A stretch of 64,000 nucleotides of DNA from Caldithrix sp. Lineage in GTDB: Bacteria > Zhuqueibacterota > Zhuqueibacteria > Thermofontimicrobiales > Sulfurfontimicrobiaceae. The position numbers and the translations under genes are program-made. Where the stretch lies: assembly GCA_020722815.1 (NCBI GenBank), contig DYKB01000001.1, positions 124,001 to 188,000 of the forward strand, in the 5' to 3' direction. Shown here piece by piece: positions 29,720-38,282 of this stretch (positions are counted from its first letter, which is position 1; every line of letters begins with the position of its first letter). Below the pieces are notes generated by a model. The model made no database searches, was not told where the DNA came from, and saw nothing but the letters and a program-made list of their open reading frames with translations.

Positions 29720-31072
29720 TCAGGGATTAAATAATTCGATTTTTCGATGGAGTTGGGCTATCGTTTCCTGCGTGGTTACATCCTTTTGTACTAAATCGTT
29801 GATGGTATTAATCGCATGGATGACGGTACTGTGATCGCGTCCACCAAAATGTAATCCAATTGTTTTTAAGGAATAGCCAGTAAATCGCTTCACCATAAAC
29901 ATTGCAACCTGGCGGGCCATCGCGATTTCTTTTTTCCGTGATTTTGCTCTTACCATATCATCGGGAATACTATAGTGATCACAAACAATTTTTTGAATTG
30001 TCTCAATCGTATAAGTTTTTTTCTTTGAAAGTCCCAGATCTTTTAAAACATTTTTTGCCAGGTCCAGGGTAATGTCTTCACCCTGCAATGATGAGCGTGC
30101 TAATAAGCGAATTAGTGTTCCTTCCAATTCACGGATATTTGAAGTGACATTACTGGCAATATAATTAATAACTTCAAAAGGGATATCAATTCCATTCTCC
30201 TCGGATTTCTTTTGTAGAATTGCAATTCGTGTTTCGAGTTCCGGTGGATGAATATCAACCACCAGTCCCCATTGAAAACGTGAAATCAGCCGTTCTTCCA
30301 TTCCTTTCAATTCCTTAGGGGGCCGGTCGGAACTGAGAACGATTTGCTTCCCTTTTTGATGGAGCGCATTAAAAGTATGAAAAAATTCTTCCTGGGTCCG
30401 TTCTTTGTCGATAAAGAAATGAATATCATCCACCAACAGGATATCAACATTTCGATAGATATTGCTGAATTCAGTTGTTTTGTTTTTTTGGATCGATTCA
30501 ATAAATTCAATCGTAAATTTCTCACTGGACACATATAAGACGCGATTAACAATCCCTTCTGATTTGGCGTAATTACCAATCGCCTGGATAAGATGTGTTT
30601 TTCCCAAGCCAACCCCTCCGTAAACGACCAATGGGTTGAATGTCGTTTCACCAGGTGCCTCAGCAACAGCAATCGCCGCGGCACGAGCAAATTGGTTACA
30701 GTTACCTTCAACAAAATTACCAAAATTATACCGTTCATTCAATTGGGAATCGAATCCATTATCGCCTTTAATTTTCTTGATTGGTTGTTGTACCGGTTTT
30801 TCATCCACCTCATCGGGAGGGTTATTCTTAATAGTAAATTTGACACCTGCGCCTTCTCCCATTACGCTACTTAAAGTTTGTCCGATAAGATTGCCATAAT
30901 GCCCATCTAAAAATTCGTAGAAGAATTGACTGGGAAGTTGAAGCGTGAGCGTTTTCAATTCAAGTTTCACTGGTTGAATTGGTTTGAACCAGGTAATAAA
31001 TGTCTGGGTGCTAATTTTAGGCTGAATTAGCTCCAGACATTTAGTCCACATTGCATCGTAATCCTGAACCAT
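29720..31072 (-). CDS. dnaA: Chromosomal replication initiator DnaA
   Basis: The 450-residue initiator shows all four DnaA regions. Domain I starts WTKCLELIQPKISTQTFITWF and is followed by a short variable linker. The AAA+ domain starts near YNFGNFVEGNCNQFA, with Walker A GGVGLGKTHLIQ (about 150) and Walker B ILLVDDIHFF (about 210). The domain IV DNA-binding signature is GGRDHSTVIHA (about 420). It binds TTATNCACA boxes to open oriC, and such boxes lie on both sides of this gene, suggesting autoregulation as well as initiation. GGAG lies before the ATG. Confidence 0.98.
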   Translation of the reverse strand: MVQDYDAMWTKCLELIQPKISTQTFITWFKPIQPVKLELKTLTLQLPSQFFYEFLDGHYGNLIGQTLSSVMGEGAGVKFTIKNNPPDEVDEKPVQQPIKKIKGDNGFDSQLNERYNFGNFVEGNCNQFARAAAIAVAEAPGETTFNPLVVYGGVGLGKTHLIQAIGNYAKSEGIVNRVLYVSSEKFTIEFIESIQKNKTTEFSNIYRNVDILLVDDIHFFIDKERTQEEFFHTFNALHQKGKQIVLSSDRPPKELKGMEERLISRFQWGLVVDIHPPELETRIAILQKKSEENGIDIPFEVINYIASNVTSNIRELEGTLIRLLARSSLQGEDITLDLAKNVLKDLGLSKKKTYTIETIQKIVCDHYSIPDDMVRAKSRKKEIAMARQVAMFMVKRFTGYSLKTIGLHFGGRDHSTVIHAINTINDLVQKDVTTQETIAQLHRKIELFNP

Positions 31073-31490
31073 AGCAGAACTCCATTTTATAAAAGTTATT
31101 AGATGAATTGTCTCAATAACTTCCCTGTTTCGCTACTATTAAAATCTACCTCCCTGAACTTTTTATCTGACTTATCCACATTTTTATCCACATACTGGAA
31201 AATTTGTTAATAATAGAAATTACAATCACATATATATTTTTTACCTCAAGTTATCCACACTAATTTTAGCCGAATTGAAAAAGAGCCTAAGCGATTGTCT
31301 ATCCGATCAGTCCGATTTAAGTAAGTTTCCACAAGTAATGCGTCACTATTGGGATAAGCCATTAAAATAAGAAAAAAAAAATCATAATGTCAAGGAAAAC
31401 TTTTAAAATGAAATTCTTATTAAAATTCTCTTGACTTTTATCTAAAAGATTCATAAGTTTAAGAGTTCTAAATTTTTTAATGGAGGCAAA
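31073..31490. other. oriC: rpmH-dnaA intergenic region with three perfect DnaA boxes (oriC)
   Basis: Three exact TTATCCACA boxes lie in the same orientation at 31172-31180, 31184-31192 and 31251-31259, 100-190 bp upstream of dnaA. The rest is AT-rich and contains the divergent promoters of dnaA and rpmH. The change from minus-strand to plus-strand genes also falls here. This is the strongest candidate for the core of the origin. No RNA gene or ORF was seen. Confidence 0.75.
31431..31459 (+). promoter_or_regulatory. Possible promoter of the rpmH-rnpA-yidD-yidC operon
   Basis: TTGACT at 31431-31436 is separated by 17 bp from TAAGTT (31454-31459), or by 15 bp from CATAAG (31452-31457), about 32 bp before the rpmH start. 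The -35 match is good and the -10 is weak. Confidence 0.4.
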
Positions 31491-31640
31491 ATGAAACGAA
31501 CTTATCAACCACATAATCGTAAACGAGTTAATAAACATGGTTTTCGAGAAAGAATGAAGACCAAGAACGGCCGACTGGTTTTAAAAAGAAGGCGTGCCAA
31601 GGGGCGTAAACGATTAACAGTAAGTGATCCCGCCTTTTAA
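31491..31640 (+). CDS. rpmH: 50S ribosomal protein L34
   Basis: This 49-residue basic protein starts [19 protein letters not shown] and contains [22 protein letters not shown], the complete and nearly invariant L34 sequence. It is a component of the large ribosomal subunit. GGAGG lies four bases before the ATG. The gene opens the classic rpmH-rnpA-yidD-yidC unit divergent from dnaA. Confidence 0.97.
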   Translation: MKRTYQPHNRKRVNKHGFRERMKTKNGRLVLKRRRAKGRKRLTVSDPAF

Positions 31641-31652
31641 TTTTTGAGTGCG

Positions 31653-32012
31653 ATGAAAAAGACCTTAAAGCGAAATGAAATTTTAAAGAAAAATGAATTA
31701 TTTCATTTCGCTTTTAAGAACGGTTCACATTTTAGTGGAAAATTTATTAAAGTTACCGTTGCAAATTATGACAAAAAATTAGTAGGTTTTACGGTAACGA
31801 AACATTGTCGAGGTGCCGTAAAAAGAAACCGCTTGAAACGATTATTGCGAGAATTATACCGACACCATAAAGAGCTTTTTGGACAGGGGATTATTGTATT
31901 CCACGCGAAAGTATACGAAAAATTAAATTATCAAGCATTAAACGAAGATTTACAACAAATTATTAACCAAATGAGCGGCCTTGGTTCGAATTTTATTAAT
32001 AAAATTGATTAA
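31653..32012 (+). CDS. rnpA: Ribonuclease P protein component
   Basis: The 119-residue basic protein is the protein cofactor of RNase P, which matures tRNA 5' ends. The diagnostic RNR motif lies in [16 protein letters not shown] (about 57-72). The family start [20 protein letters not shown] is present, and [17 protein letters not shown] replaces the usual VSKKVG-A-RN pattern. I chose the ATG at 31653, 12 bp after rpmH; the TTG at 31644 is less likely. The 3' end overlaps yidD by 32 bp. Confidence 0.93.
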   Translation: MKKTLKRNEILKKNELFHFAFKNGSHFSGKFIKVTVANYDKKLVGFTVTKHCRGAVKRNRLKRLLRELYRHHKELFGQGIIVFHAKVYEKLNYQALNEDLQQIINQMSGLGSNFINKID

Positions 32013-32193
32013 ATTTTATAAAATTTTTATCTCGCCCTTCTTTCCTCCTGCATGTCGGTTTTATCCAACTTGTTCAACTTATGCTATTCAGGCAATTGAA
32101 AAATATGGAGTTTTTAAGGGTTTGGTTCTTGCCATCTATCGTATCTTGCGTTGTAACCCCTTTAATAAAGGTGGATATGATCCTGTTAAATAA
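31981..32193 (+). CDS. yidD: YidD, membrane protein insertion efficiency factor
   Basis: This 70-residue protein matches YidD from end to end: an amphipathic N-terminus ([15 protein letters not shown]), [19 protein letters not shown] with the conserved cysteines, then [23 protein letters not shown]. It assists YidC-dependent membrane insertion. The proposed TTG start at 31981 gives the best family alignment; an internal TTG at 32005 would truncate the N-terminus. The overlap with rnpA is characteristic of this gene block. Confidence 0.92.
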   Translation: MVRILLIKLIKFYKIFISPFFPPACRFYPTCSTYAIQAIEKYGVFKGLVLAIYRILRCNPFNKGGYDPVK

Positions 32194-32235
32194 AATTTCC
32201 GCTCTCTATTTTATTTTCAAACTTAAGGGATTACT

Positions 32236-34140
32236 ATGGATTATGACAAAAATACAATTTTGGCCTTTGTCCTCATTTTTTTGGTTTTAATTGCTTATTG
32301 GATGTATTTTTCTCCAAAAGTTGAACAACGGCCAATTGAAGATCAACAAATAACACATGAGACACCACCCGATACTGTCCAAATCACGAAAAAAGTTGAA
32401 TCGGACAAGATTGAGATAGTTTCCGATTCAACCCAGAAATCAGAAGATAAATTTTATCCGTTTTTAGTCAATACGGATGATGTACCCCGGGATATTATCG
32501 TTGAGTCTGATTTTTTTCGCGGGATTATTAGCACGCGTGGTGCGGTTATTAAAAGTTGGCGTCTAAAGAATTATGCCAAACCGAATACCAAAAAAGTTGA
32601 CGGCAAAATTCTTGAACAAAATTGGGTAGAATTAATTGGACCGAATCAGGATTTTCCAAAATATTTTGGTAAAAATGTTACTGATGATCTAGAAAATTAT
32701 AATTATGGAAATCTGGCGATATCGTTACCCACAAAATTCGGTAATGGTGAAACCGATAAGTTGCCTTTTCAGGTTGAAGGCGATATCCAGGCATTATCTT
32801 TATCAAAAACAAATCCAGTTGATTCATTAATATTTGTTTTAAAATTAGCTGATGGCGGAACTCTCCGTAAAAAATTTATCTTTAATAATAAAAGTTACGA
32901 TTTTGATTTGAAATTGGAACTTAAGAAAATCAGTCAGCATCTCAGTCAATCCAATTATCAACTTAACTGGCGATCTGGCCTGAGTCCCACAGAGGAAAAT
33001 CTGGCTGAAGATTTAAGCTATACCAAAGGGTATGCACTTCCCCGAAAAGAAATTATTACCTTTGAAGTATCTGACGATGCGGAAGAGAAAGCCAAGCCGA
33101 TTATCGGAAAATTTCGCTGGATTGGAACGACCACCAAATACTTTGGTCTTAGCCTGGTACCGCATTTCCCTGAAAATGCTGATTCAGTTTCCACCGAAGC
33201 TTTAGTGATTGGTGAAGATATTCCACTTAATGCACCGAAAAACCTAGTTTGGCGAAAATTTGATGTTGGTTTTAAAGTAAAAAGTTTCACCGGGGATATG
33301 ATTTCGCATCAATACAAGGTTTATCTGGGTCCGTTGGACTATTTTATTTTGAAAGATTATCATCTGGAACTCGAAAGATTAGTGGACCTTGGAAAGTGGT
33401 TGCGTCAAATTTGTATCGGGATACTTTATTTATTTGAAGGACTTCATAAATATATTTCGAACTATGGTGTCGTTCTGATTATTTTTTCAATTTTAATTAA
33501 AATTGTACTGCATCCTTTGACCAAGAAAAGTTATGTTTCAATGAAAAAGATGCAGGAGCTCCAACCGGAACTTGCCAAATTGAAAGAACAATATGGGAAT
33601 GATGCTAAAAAACTGCAAACAGCACAAATGAAGTTGTATAAAGAAAAAGGCATCAATCCACTGGGAGGATGTTTGCCAACCCTATTACAACTCCCGTTGC
33701 TTTTTGCGCTGTATCAGGTTTTTCGCAATACCATTTCATTGAGAGGCGAACCTTTTATCTGGTGGATTAAAGATTTATCCATGCCTGATACTATTTTTAC
33801 ATTACCGTTTTCAATACCATTTTATGGCGACAAGTTTAATGTTTTGCCGATTGTCATGTGTGCGGTGATGTTTATTCAGCAAAAAATGACGACCCAGGAT
33901 CCGAAGCAGAAGGCGATGATTTATCTGATGCCAGTTATGATGTTGATGTTTTTTAATAAACTTTCCGCAGGATTAAATTTATACTATACATTATTTAATG
34001 TTCTTTCGCTGGCACAGCAAATGATGACGAAAACGGATATTACTGTCGATTCAAGTGCAACTGCTAAAATTACGCCAGAAAAAGTTGCCACGTTATCGCA
34101 ACCATCAATTAAAAAAGCATCAAAAAAGAAGAAAAAATAA
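32236..34140 (+). CDS. yidC: Membrane protein insertase YidC
   Basis: The 634-residue insertase folds and inserts inner-membrane proteins alone or with SecYEG. An N-terminal helix (about 8-24) is followed by a variable Ser/Asp-rich linker and a large periplasmic beta-domain (about 85-375). The conserved core from about 395 to 600 has five membrane helices. Motifs include ILIKIVLHPLTKKSYVSMKKMQELQPEL, KEKGINPLGGCLPTLLQLPLLFALYQVFRNTI and the usual Lys-rich C-terminal tail. The Gram-negative type with a periplasmic domain agrees with an outer-membrane lifestyle. An intrinsic terminator follows it. Confidence 0.96.
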   Translation: MDYDKNTILAFVLIFLVLIAYWMYFSPKVEQRPIEDQQITHETPPDTVQITKKVESDKIEIVSDSTQKSEDKFYPFLVNTDDVPRDIIVESDFFRGIISTRGAVIKSWRLKNYAKPNTKKVDGKILEQNWVELIGPNQDFPKYFGKNVTDDLENYNYGNLAISLPTKFGNGETDKLPFQVEGDIQALSLSKTNPVDSLIFVLKLADGGTLRKKFIFNNKSYDFDLKLELKKISQHLSQSNYQLNWRSGLSPTEENLAEDLSYTKGYALPRKEIITFEVSDDAEEKAKPIIGKFRWIGTTTKYFGLSLVPHFPENADSVSTEALVIGEDIPLNAPKNLVWRKFDVGFKVKSFTGDMISHQYKVYLGPLDYFILKDYHLELERLVDLGKWLRQICIGILYLFEGLHKYISNYGVVLIIFSILIKIVLHPLTKKSYVSMKKMQELQPELAKLKEQYGNDAKKLQTAQMKLYKEKGINPLGGCLPTLLQLPLLFALYQVFRNTISLRGEPFIWWIKDLSMPDTIFTLPFSIPFYGDKFNVLPIVMCAVMFIQQKMTTQDPKQKAMIYLMPVMMLMFFNKLSAGLNLYYTLFNVLSLAQQMMTKTDITVDSSATAKITPEKVATLSQPSIKKASKKKKK

Positions 34141-34166
34141 AACAGGAAGTTTAGTAAATAAACTGG

Positions 34167-34203
34167 CGCCCTATTGGATAATTCAAATAGGGCGTTTTAT
34201 TTT
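34167..34203 (+). terminator. Intrinsic terminator after yidC
   Basis: A perfect 9-bp stem, CGCCCTATT (34167-34175) with AATAGGGCG (34186-34194), and a 10-nt loop are followed by TTTTATTTT. It ends the rpmH-yidC unit only 13 bp before the mnmE start, so mnmE probably needs read-through or a promoter overlapping the hairpin. Confidence 0.8.
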
Positions 34204-34215
34204 ACAATCAAAATC

Positions 34216-35631
34216 ATGAATATTAATTTTAATGATACGATTGCTGCCATCTCTACACCAAAGGGGAGCGGAGGAATTGCTATTATTCGAATAAGCGGTG
34301 GTGCAGCGATCGATATTGCCGCTCAATTCTGTCAGTGTAACATCCCGCTGCCGCGCGCAAAATCCTGGCGGGTCTATCTGGGTAAGTTTTATTTTTCTGG
34401 AGAAAAACTTGCAGAGCAGCAGCAGTCAACCTATGATCAAGTTTTGATCACGATATTTCGTGCACCGAATTCGTATACCAAAGAAGACATTGTTGAAATC
34501 AGTTGTCATGGTGGCGAGTATATTGCTGAATCAATTTTGAGGAGCCTTATCCAGGGAGGGGCACGACTTGCAATGCCCGGTGAATTTACCTTACGCGCAT
34601 TTATCAATGGTCGAATTGATCTTGTACAGGCCGAGGCCGTAGCTGATTTGATTAAATCGCAGAATGATTTAGCTTTACAAAATTCGAATCGGCAATTGGA
34701 AGGTTTTCTTTCAACGATGATCGAAAATTTTCGGAACCGATTAGTTGAGACGATTTCATTATTGGAAGTTGAACTGGATTTTGCCGAAGAGGATCTGGAA
34801 TTTACCAGCCGTGATAAAATTTTAGAACTTTTAAATGAAATTATACAATCAATTCAGAAACTTATCGGCAGTTTCAGTCGTGAAAAATTGGTTCGTCAGG
34901 GCGTTAAGGTGGTCTTAGCCGGAAAACCTAATGTTGGTAAATCGAGCGTTTTAAATGCTATGTTAAGTGAAAATCGGGCGATTGTAACCGACATTCCGGG
35001 AACAACACGTGATGTTCTGGAAGAAACGGTCAATATCCATGGAATTAATTTTCGACTTTTTGATACCGCCGGTATTATCGAAAGTCGGGATCCGGTTGAA
35101 ATTGAAGGCATTCGCCGGACAAAAATGAATATTCAGGATGCTGATATTCTGGTGATGATTTTTGATGGTTCGCAAAACCTGACTGCTGAGGATGAAGCTA
35201 TTTTTCAACTAATTCGTCAGTTCAGGGATTCAAAAAAAATTGTTATTGTGATAAATAAAAGTGATTTGCCCAATGCGATCGATAAAATCGATTTTAAAGA
35301 ATTTGATTCAACAATAGACTTGTTAAAAATATCTGCCTTAAATTCATCCGGTTTGGAGGATTTATCGACGTTATTAGTAAGCTATCTGGATGACCTGAAA
35401 TCTCAAGTCACGGACGAATTTATTTTGACCAATATTCGTCATAAAAATGCACTGGAAAAAGGATTGGCCAGTATTCAGCATGCTAAAAATTCGATCGTTA
35501 ATAAATTATCAGGTGAATTTGTAGTCAGCGATTTAAAAATTGCGTTTGATTATTTGGGTGAATTGACTGGAGTTATTACTTCGGAAGAAATTTTAAACAA
35601 TATTTTTTCAAATTTTTGCATTGGAAAATAA
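34216..35631 (+). CDS. mnmE: tRNA uridine-5-carboxymethylaminomethyl modification GTPase MnmE
   Basis: The 471-residue GTPase works with MnmG to install cmnm5U at the wobble position of certain tRNAs. It begins NDTIAAISTPKGSGGIAIIRISG. The N-terminal domain binds a formyl-folate cofactor. The G domain has GKPNVGKSSVLNAM (about 240-253), GTTRDVLEE, DTAGI and NKSDL. The essential C-terminal CIGK is present. I chose the ATG at 34216; a frame-open extension to 34174 lies inside the upstream terminator hairpin and is unlikely to be translated. A parS site follows five bases after the stop codon. Confidence 0.96.
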   Translation: MNINFNDTIAAISTPKGSGGIAIIRISGGAAIDIAAQFCQCNIPLPRAKSWRVYLGKFYFSGEKLAEQQQSTYDQVLITIFRAPNSYTKEDIVEISCHGGEYIAESILRSLIQGGARLAMPGEFTLRAFINGRIDLVQAEAVADLIKSQNDLALQNSNRQLEGFLSTMIENFRNRLVETISLLEVELDFAEEDLEFTSRDKILELLNEIIQSIQKLIGSFSREKLVRQGVKVVLAGKPNVGKSSVLNAMLSENRAIVTDIPGTTRDVLEETVNIHGINFRLFDTAGIIESRDPVEIEGIRRTKMNIQDADILVMIFDGSQNLTAEDEAIFQLIRQFRDSKKIVIVINKSDLPNAIDKIDFKEFDSTIDLLKISALNSSGLEDLSTLLVSYLDDLKSQVTDEFILTNIRHKNALEKGLASIQHAKNSIVNKLSGEFVVSDLKIAFDYLGELTGVITSEEILNNIFSNFCIGK

Positions 35632-35635
35632 AAAA

Positions 35636-35651
35636 TGTTTCACGTGAAACA
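35636..35651. promoter_or_regulatory. parS: parS site (ParB/Noc-type palindrome), copy 1
   Basis: The 16-bp sequence TGTTTCACGTGAAACA is a perfect palindrome identical to the consensus centromere-like parS bound by chromosomal ParB. It lies between mnmE and mnmG, about 4.5 kb from the origin. Confidence 0.9.
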
Positions 35652-35665
35652 TTGGATCCGGAATT

Positions 35666-37552
35666 ATGATGATTGAACATGAAAAAACTTATGATGTCAT
35701 CGTTGTCGGTGCGGGGCATGCTGGTTGTGAAGCTGCCCTTGCCAGTGCCCGGATGGGGGCGGCTACACTTTTATTAACGATGAATATTGGTAATATTGCC
35801 CAGATGTCGTGTAATCCGGCCATCGGTGGTTTGGCGAAAGGACATCTGGTTAAAGAGATTGATGCTCTTGGTGGGGAAATGGGATTCGTTACCGATAAAG
35901 AGGGGATTCAATTTCGTATGCTCAATAAATCGAAAGGCCCTGCGGTTTGGTCCCCTCGTGCCCAGGTTGATCGGCAGCGCTATTCGATTCGAATGCGGCA
36001 GATAATCGAATTGCAATCCAATCTTGCGCTTAAACAGGAGAACGTCATCGATCTGATTATTGAGAATGGCACTGTGAAGGGGGTTATTACGCAATTAGGA
36101 ATTATCTATCGCTCGCGATCGGTTATTTTAACGAATGGTACGTTCTTAAATGGATTAATTCATGTTGGATTAATCCACTACGCTTCTGGCCGGGCGGGGG
36201 AATTTGCTTCAACGGGGATTTCTGAAAAATTGGAACAGGCCGGTTTAAAAAAAGGCCGGCTTAAAACTGGAACGCCACCACGCGTTGATGGCAGGACAAT
36301 TGATTTTTCTTCGTTACAAATTCAGCCGGGTGATGAAAATCCCGTTCCTTTTTCTGTGCGGACATCGGCGATTACTCAGTCCCAGGTTCCTTGTTATTTG
36401 ACGTATACCAATTTAATGACCCACGAGTATATTAAAGGTGGATTAGATCGCTCACCGATTTTTACCGGGATAATTGTTGGAATTGGCCCGCGCTATTGCC
36501 CTTCGATTGAAACCAAAATTGTAAGGTTTGAGGACAAAGAAAAGCATCAGATTTTTCTGGAGCCAGAAGGACGTGAGACAACCGAATATTATGTAAATGG
36601 TTTCGCTACCAGCCTCACGCCGGATGTTCAAATAAATGCAATCAGATCCATCACCGGTCTTGAAAAAGCTGAAATAACCCGGTTGGGATATGCGATTGAA
36701 TATGATTATTTTCCGCCGGTTCAGTTATATCACTCCCTGGAAGTGAAAAATATTCAGAATTTATTTTTCGCTGGACAAATTAACGGAACTTCGGGCTATG
36801 AAGAAGCCGCGGCACAAGGCTTGATGGCTGGAATCAATGCCGTGCTGAAAATTCAAAACAAACCGCCTTTTATTTTAAAACGCTCCGAAGCGTTAATTGG
36901 TGTTTTAATCGATGATCTTGTCACCAAAGGAACAGAAGAGCCGTATCGAATGTTCACTTCGTTGGCAGAATATCGACTGGTACTGCGACAGGATAATGCT
37001 GATTTGCGGTTGATGGATTATGGTTATAAATTAGGACTTATTCCTGAACCATTATATCAAACTAAAGTTGAAAAAGAAAATTTAATTAAAAAATATCTGG
37101 AAGACTTCAAACAATTGAAAGTTGAACCGGAAAAGATTAATGAACGTCTCCGAGAATTACAAACAAGCGAAATTCAGGTCAAAGAAAGTGTTTTAAATCT
37201 TTTGAAACGGCCTGAAATTACCCTGGCGAAGTTGAAAGGTGTCATTGAGCATCCATTAATGAATCTTAATTCCCGGTTATTGCAGCAAGTTGCTGAGCAA
37301 ATTGAGATTCAGGTGAAATACGAAGGCTTTATTAAGCGGGAATATGAACACATTCATCGGAATGATGATTTTGAAAATAAATTTATACCTGAATTTTTGG
37401 ACTATTCAAAAATTCCGGCACTTTCAGCTGAGGCTAAAGAAAAGTTGAATGAAATTCGGCCTCGAACGGTAGGTCAGGCCGCCCGAATCTCGGGAATCAG
37501 CCCGGCAGATATTTCAGTCCTTTTGGTTTATTTAAAAAAATTTGGTGTTTAA
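35666..37552 (+). CDS. mnmG: tRNA uridine-5-carboxymethylaminomethyl modification enzyme MnmG (GidA)
   Basis: This 628-residue FAD-dependent enzyme is the MnmE partner for wobble-uridine modification. The FAD-binding motif VIVVGAGHAGCEAALASARMG (about 11-31) is intact. Further family blocks are MSCNPAIGGLAKGHLVKEIDALGG, KGPAVWSPRAQVDR, TGTPPRVDGRTIDFS and FAGQINGTSGYEEAAAQGLMAGINA. The C-terminal helical domain (RPRTVGQAARISGISPADISVLL) binds MnmE/tRNA. Either of two adjacent ATG codons may be used. The gene is flanked on both sides by parS sites. Confidence 0.97.
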   Translation: MMIEHEKTYDVIVVGAGHAGCEAALASARMGAATLLLTMNIGNIAQMSCNPAIGGLAKGHLVKEIDALGGEMGFVTDKEGIQFRMLNKSKGPAVWSPRAQVDRQRYSIRMRQIIELQSNLALKQENVIDLIIENGTVKGVITQLGIIYRSRSVILTNGTFLNGLIHVGLIHYASGRAGEFASTGISEKLEQAGLKKGRLKTGTPPRVDGRTIDFSSLQIQPGDENPVPFSVRTSAITQSQVPCYLTYTNLMTHEYIKGGLDRSPIFTGIIVGIGPRYCPSIETKIVRFEDKEKHQIFLEPEGRETTEYYVNGFATSLTPDVQINAIRSITGLEKAEITRLGYAIEYDYFPPVQLYHSLEVKNIQNLFFAGQINGTSGYEEAAAQGLMAGINAVLKIQNKPPFILKRSEALIGVLIDDLVTKGTEEPYRMFTSLAEYRLVLRQDNADLRLMDYGYKLGLIPEPLYQTKVEKENLIKKYLEDFKQLKVEPEKINERLRELQTSEIQVKESVLNLLKRPEITLAKLKGVIEHPLMNLNSRLLQQVAEQIEIQVKYEGFIKREYEHIHRNDDFENKFIPEFLDYSKIPALSAEAKEKLNEIRPRTVGQAARISGISPADISVLLVYLKKFGV

Positions 37553-37565
37553 TGAACACTAAAAA

Positions 37566-37581
37566 TGTTTCACGTGGAACA
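37566..37581. promoter_or_regulatory. parS: parS site (ParB/Noc-type), copy 2
   Basis: TGTTTCACGTGGAACA, read on the other strand as TGTTCCACGTGAAACA, fits the degenerate parS consensus TGTTNCACGTGAAACA exactly. It lies between mnmG and rsmG, 1.9 kb from copy 1. Confidence 0.85.
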
Positions 37582-37586
37582 TTTTA

Positions 37587-38264
37587 ATGACAAAATCCTG
37601 GATTGAGCAATTAAACAGGCTCAAAACACAGCTTCGTGCTGTGAATATTCAGCTATCTACTGAGCAGATAGCCTTGCTGTATCAGTATCTCAATTTATTA
37701 GTAACCTGGAATGAGCGTACGAATCTGGTTTCTAAAAATGATATCCCGCATTTGCTTGAGCGTCATATTTTAGAATCGTTTGCGGTGGTGACCGCATCTG
37801 ATATTCCTTTGCATTCTATTGTTATGGACCTGGGGAGTGGAGCTGGTTTTCCGGGAATTCCACTGAAAATACTTCGTCCCGACATTGAAATAACACTTAT
37901 TGACTCGAAGCGGATGAAATATCTGTTTTTAAAAGAGGTTATTCGTCAGTTAAATTTGAATAGGGCAGAAGTATTCTGTACACGAGTAGAGTCTTTGAAT
38001 TTAACTTTTATCAATCATTTTGATTTCATTGTTTGTCGTGCGGTAGCAACCCTTTCGGAACTATGGAACTGGAGTGCCAAATATCTCAAAAAAAATGGTA
38101 AATTATTGGCAATGAAAGGTGGTGAACTGACGATTGAGTTTGCCAAATTTCATCAAAATTATCCTGGAAATAAACTTCAAGTTTCTAAATACCCTGAAAT
38201 GCTTGAGTTAAATGAATTAGATAGAAAACTTGTTCAAATTACAAACGAATTTGATGTTGAATAA
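37587..38264 (+). CDS. rsmG: 16S rRNA (guanine-N7) methyltransferase RsmG (GidB)
   Basis: The 225-residue SAM-dependent enzyme methylates N7 of the 530-loop guanine of 16S rRNA; its loss is known to give low-level streptomycin resistance. Family motifs are LVTWNERTNLVSKND, the SAM loop VMDLGSGAGFPGIPLKI (about 80-96), ITLIDSKRMKYLFLKEV and FIVCRAVATLSEL. It is in its usual place after mnmG; parA/parB, which often follow, are absent here. Confidence 0.95.
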   Translation: MTKSWIEQLNRLKTQLRAVNIQLSTEQIALLYQYLNLLVTWNERTNLVSKNDIPHLLERHILESFAVVTASDIPLHSIVMDLGSGAGFPGIPLKILRPDIEITLIDSKRMKYLFLKEVIRQLNLNRAEVFCTRVESLNLTFINHFDFIVCRAVATLSELWNWSAKYLKKNGKLLAMKGGELTIEFAKFHQNYPGNKLQVSKYPEMLELNELDRKLVQITNEFDVE

Positions 38265-38282
38265 AATGAAGGAGGAATTGAG

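Noticed and set aside
34174..34215. Upstream extension of mnmE
   Set aside because: The extension lies in the yidC terminator hairpin, and the ATG at 34216 matches family starts.
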